Shown here piece after piece: positions 5,580 to 6,820 of a stretch of 6,820 nucleotides of DNA. The notes beneath the pieces are model-generated. The model was not told the DNA's origin, ran no database searches, and worked only from the letters and a program-made list of their open reading frames with translations. The DNA comes from Pseudomonadota bacterium. Its GTDB lineage: Bacteria; Pseudomonadota; Alphaproteobacteria; Acetobacterales; Acetobacteraceae. The position numbers and the translations under genes are program-made. Position 1 is the first letter of the stretch. Each line of letters begins with the position of its first letter. The DNA lies in contig JAKAZX010000221.1 in the NCBI GenBank assembly GCA_021826485.1, forward strand, positions 1 to 6,820, read 5' to 3'.

Positions 5580-6805
5580 CCGATCGCCCGCCCCGCTGCC
5601 GGCTGTGCGGCGCCCCGCTGCGGCACAGTCTGGTGGACCTTGGGGAGACGCCGCTGGCCAATGCGCTGCTGACGCCGGCGCAGGCCGCGGCGGATGCGGA
5701 CCGCCGCTATCCGCTGCATGTGCGCATCTGCGCGGAATGCCTGCTGGTGCAGGTGGAGACCGTGGTGCCGCCGGCCGAGATCTTCAGCGATTACCCGTAT
5801 TTCTCCTCGGTCTCGACAAGCTGGCTGGCCCATGCGCGGCATTGTGCGAAGGCGATGATCGCGCGGTTCGCCCTGGGTCGCGCGTCGCTGGTGCTGGAGA
5901 TCGCGAGCAATGACGGGTACCTGCTGCGGCAGTTCGCGGCGCACGGCATTCCGGTGCGCGGCATCGAGCCGGCGGCGAATGTCGCCGCCGCCGCGATCGC
6001 CAGCGGCATCCCCACCGATTGCGCGTTCTTCACCGACGAATACGCGCGCACGATCGCCGAGCGGGCCGATCTGGTGGTCGCGAACAACGTCCTGGCGCAT
6101 GTTCCGGACATCGCCGGATTCGTGTCCGGCATCGCGCAGGTGCTGGCGCCGGGCGGCGTCGCGCTGTTCGAGTTTCCGCACCTGCTGCGACTGCTCGAAG
6201 GGGTGCAGTTCGACACGATCTATCACGAGCACTATTCCTATCTGTCGCTGCGCGTGGTCGAGGACGTGCTGGCGCGCGCCGGGCTGCGTGCGTTCGACGT
6301 GACGGCGCTGCCGACGCATGGCGGGTCGCTGCGCGTGCTGGCCTGCCATCGCGCCGCCGCGCATGCGCCGCAGCCGGGGCTGGACGAAATCCGTGCGCAG
6401 GAACGCGCCGCCGGGCTGCACGCGGTTGCCGGGCATGCCGGATTCGCCGCGCGCGTCGCGGCGCGGCAGCGCGCGCTGCGCGGGTTCCTCACCGACGCGC
6501 GCGCGGCCGGCCGCCGCGTCGCCGCCTATGGCGCGGCGGCGAAGGGCTGCACGCTGCTGAACACCAGCGGCATCACGGCGCGGGACATCGCCTTCGTCGC
6601 CGACCGCAGCCCGGCGAAACAGGGCCGGCTGCTGCCGGGCTGCCGCGTGCCGGTGGTGCCGCCGGCGGCGCTGCTGCGCGCGCCGCCGGACGAGCTGCTG
6701 ATCCTGCCATGGAATCTCGCCGACGAGATCGCCGCGGAGCTGCATCCGCTGCGCCGCGCCGGCACCCGCCTGTGGGTTGCGATCCCGGAGCTGCGCGCGA
6801 TCTAG
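5576..6805 (+). CDS. TylC3-type sugar C-methyltransferase (zinc-binding, SAM-dependent)
   Basis: Predicted to transfer a methyl group from SAM to a ring carbon (C3 in characterised relatives TylC3 and TcaB9) of a nucleotide-linked 4-keto-6-deoxysugar. The 409 residues show the full three-part family layout. An N-terminal zinc module has CRLC (Cys8, Cys11) and CAEC (Cys52, Cys55). The SAM domain has VLEIASNDGYLL (106-117) and acidic Glu131 in GIEP. The catalytic segment FDTIYHEHYSYLSL (212-225) carries the Tyr/Glu/His set (Tyr216, Glu218, His219) implicated in TcaB9. The C-terminal domain contains AYGAAAKG (317-324) and LPWNLADEI. The GTG start overlaps the rfbF stop (GTGA) and puts the first zinc cysteine at residue 8, typical for the family; an in-frame ATG at 5426 lies inside rfbF and is rejected. 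No catalytic or zinc residue is missing. The CDP-linked substrate is inferred from rfbF. Confidence 0.93.
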   Translation: MTDRPPRCRLCGAPLRHSLVDLGETPLANALLTPAQAAADADRRYPLHVRICAECLLVQVETVVPPAEIFSDYPYFSSVSTSWLAHARHCAKAMIARFALGRASLVLEIASNDGYLLRQFAAHGIPVRGIEPAANVAAAAIASGIPTDCAFFTDEYARTIAERADLVVANNVLAHVPDIAGFVSGIAQVLAPGGVALFEFPHLLRLLEGVQFDTIYHEHYSYLSLRVVEDVLARAGLRAFDVTALPTHGGSLRVLACHRAAAHAPQPGLDEIRAQERAAGLHAVAGHAGFAARVAARQRALRGFLTDARAAGRRVAAYGAAAKGCTLLNTSGITARDIAFVADRSPAKQGRLLPGCRVPVVPPAALLRAPPDELLILPWNLADEIAAELHPLRRAGTRLWVAIPELRAI

Positions 6806-6814
6806 CCGCGCCCG

Positions 6815-6820
6815 ATGAAG
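6815..6820 (+). CDS. Possible start of the next operon gene (two codons only)
   Basis: ATG AAG appears 9 bases after the methyltransferase stop and runs off the window. The tight spacing of the three preceding genes makes a further operon gene likely, for example a CDP-sugar dehydratase, epimerase or glycosyltransferase. No clear Shine-Dalgarno is seen, and two codons cannot identify a product. Confidence 0.3.

Noticed and set aside
5288..6745. A 485-codon minus-strand frame opposite rfbF and the C-methyltransferase.
   Set aside because: The translation is Arg/Gln/His-rich with no family features, while the plus strand carries two unmistakable genes over the same bases.
3766..6805. Recent horizontal transfer of the sugar genes.
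   Set aside because: Base composition and codon use look the same as in pyrD and the other genes, and no tRNA, integrase, IS or direct repeat marks a border within the window.

Overview
The window is very G+C rich (by eye around 70% or more), and almost every codon ends in G or C. The gene content is proteobacterial: a quinone-linked class 2 PyrD, a YqgE/AlgH protein with an alphaproteobacterial-looking core, and an alphaproteobacterial-type class IIA HAD protein. I infer an alphaproteobacterium, perhaps in the Rhodospirillales/Acetobacteraceae. No rRNA, tRNA, CRISPR, insertion sequence or phage gene was seen, and no stretch over 300 bases lacks a gene.

Layout. (1) 3-485, minus: a Prx5-like peroxiredoxin. 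(2) 635-1291, plus: YqgE/AlgH, divergent from the peroxiredoxin. (3) 1419-1781, plus: an unrecognised small lipoprotein with a Gly/Ser-only tail. (4) 1786-2634 and 2646-3689, minus: a translationally coupled pair, pyrD followed by a HAD-like hydrolase, converging on the lipoprotein gene with 4 bases between the stop codons. (5) 3766-3978, plus: an unrecognised 70-residue protein with a winged-helix-like C-terminus, divergent from pyrD. (6) 4015-6805, plus: three genes joined by 4-base overlaps, namely a CmcI/rhamnosyl O-methyltransferase-family protein, glucose-1-phosphate cytidylyltransferase (rfbF) and a TylC3-type sugar C-methyltransferase. A further ATG near the right edge suggests that this operon continues.

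How the genes work together. The left two thirds are housekeeping functions: peroxide defence, pyrimidine synthesis and conserved proteins of unclear role. The right third looks like the start of a surface-polysaccharide locus. RfbF would make CDP-glucose. A dehydratase (expected outside the window) would give CDP-4-keto-6-deoxyglucose, and the TylC3-like enzyme could add a methyl branch to that 4-keto sugar. The CmcI-family protein could add an O-methyl group to a sugar. The combination predicts a methyl-branched, possibly also O-methylated, deoxysugar in LPS, capsule or exopolysaccharide. This is the most interesting content here. It is an inference from family membership, and no wholly new system is evident.
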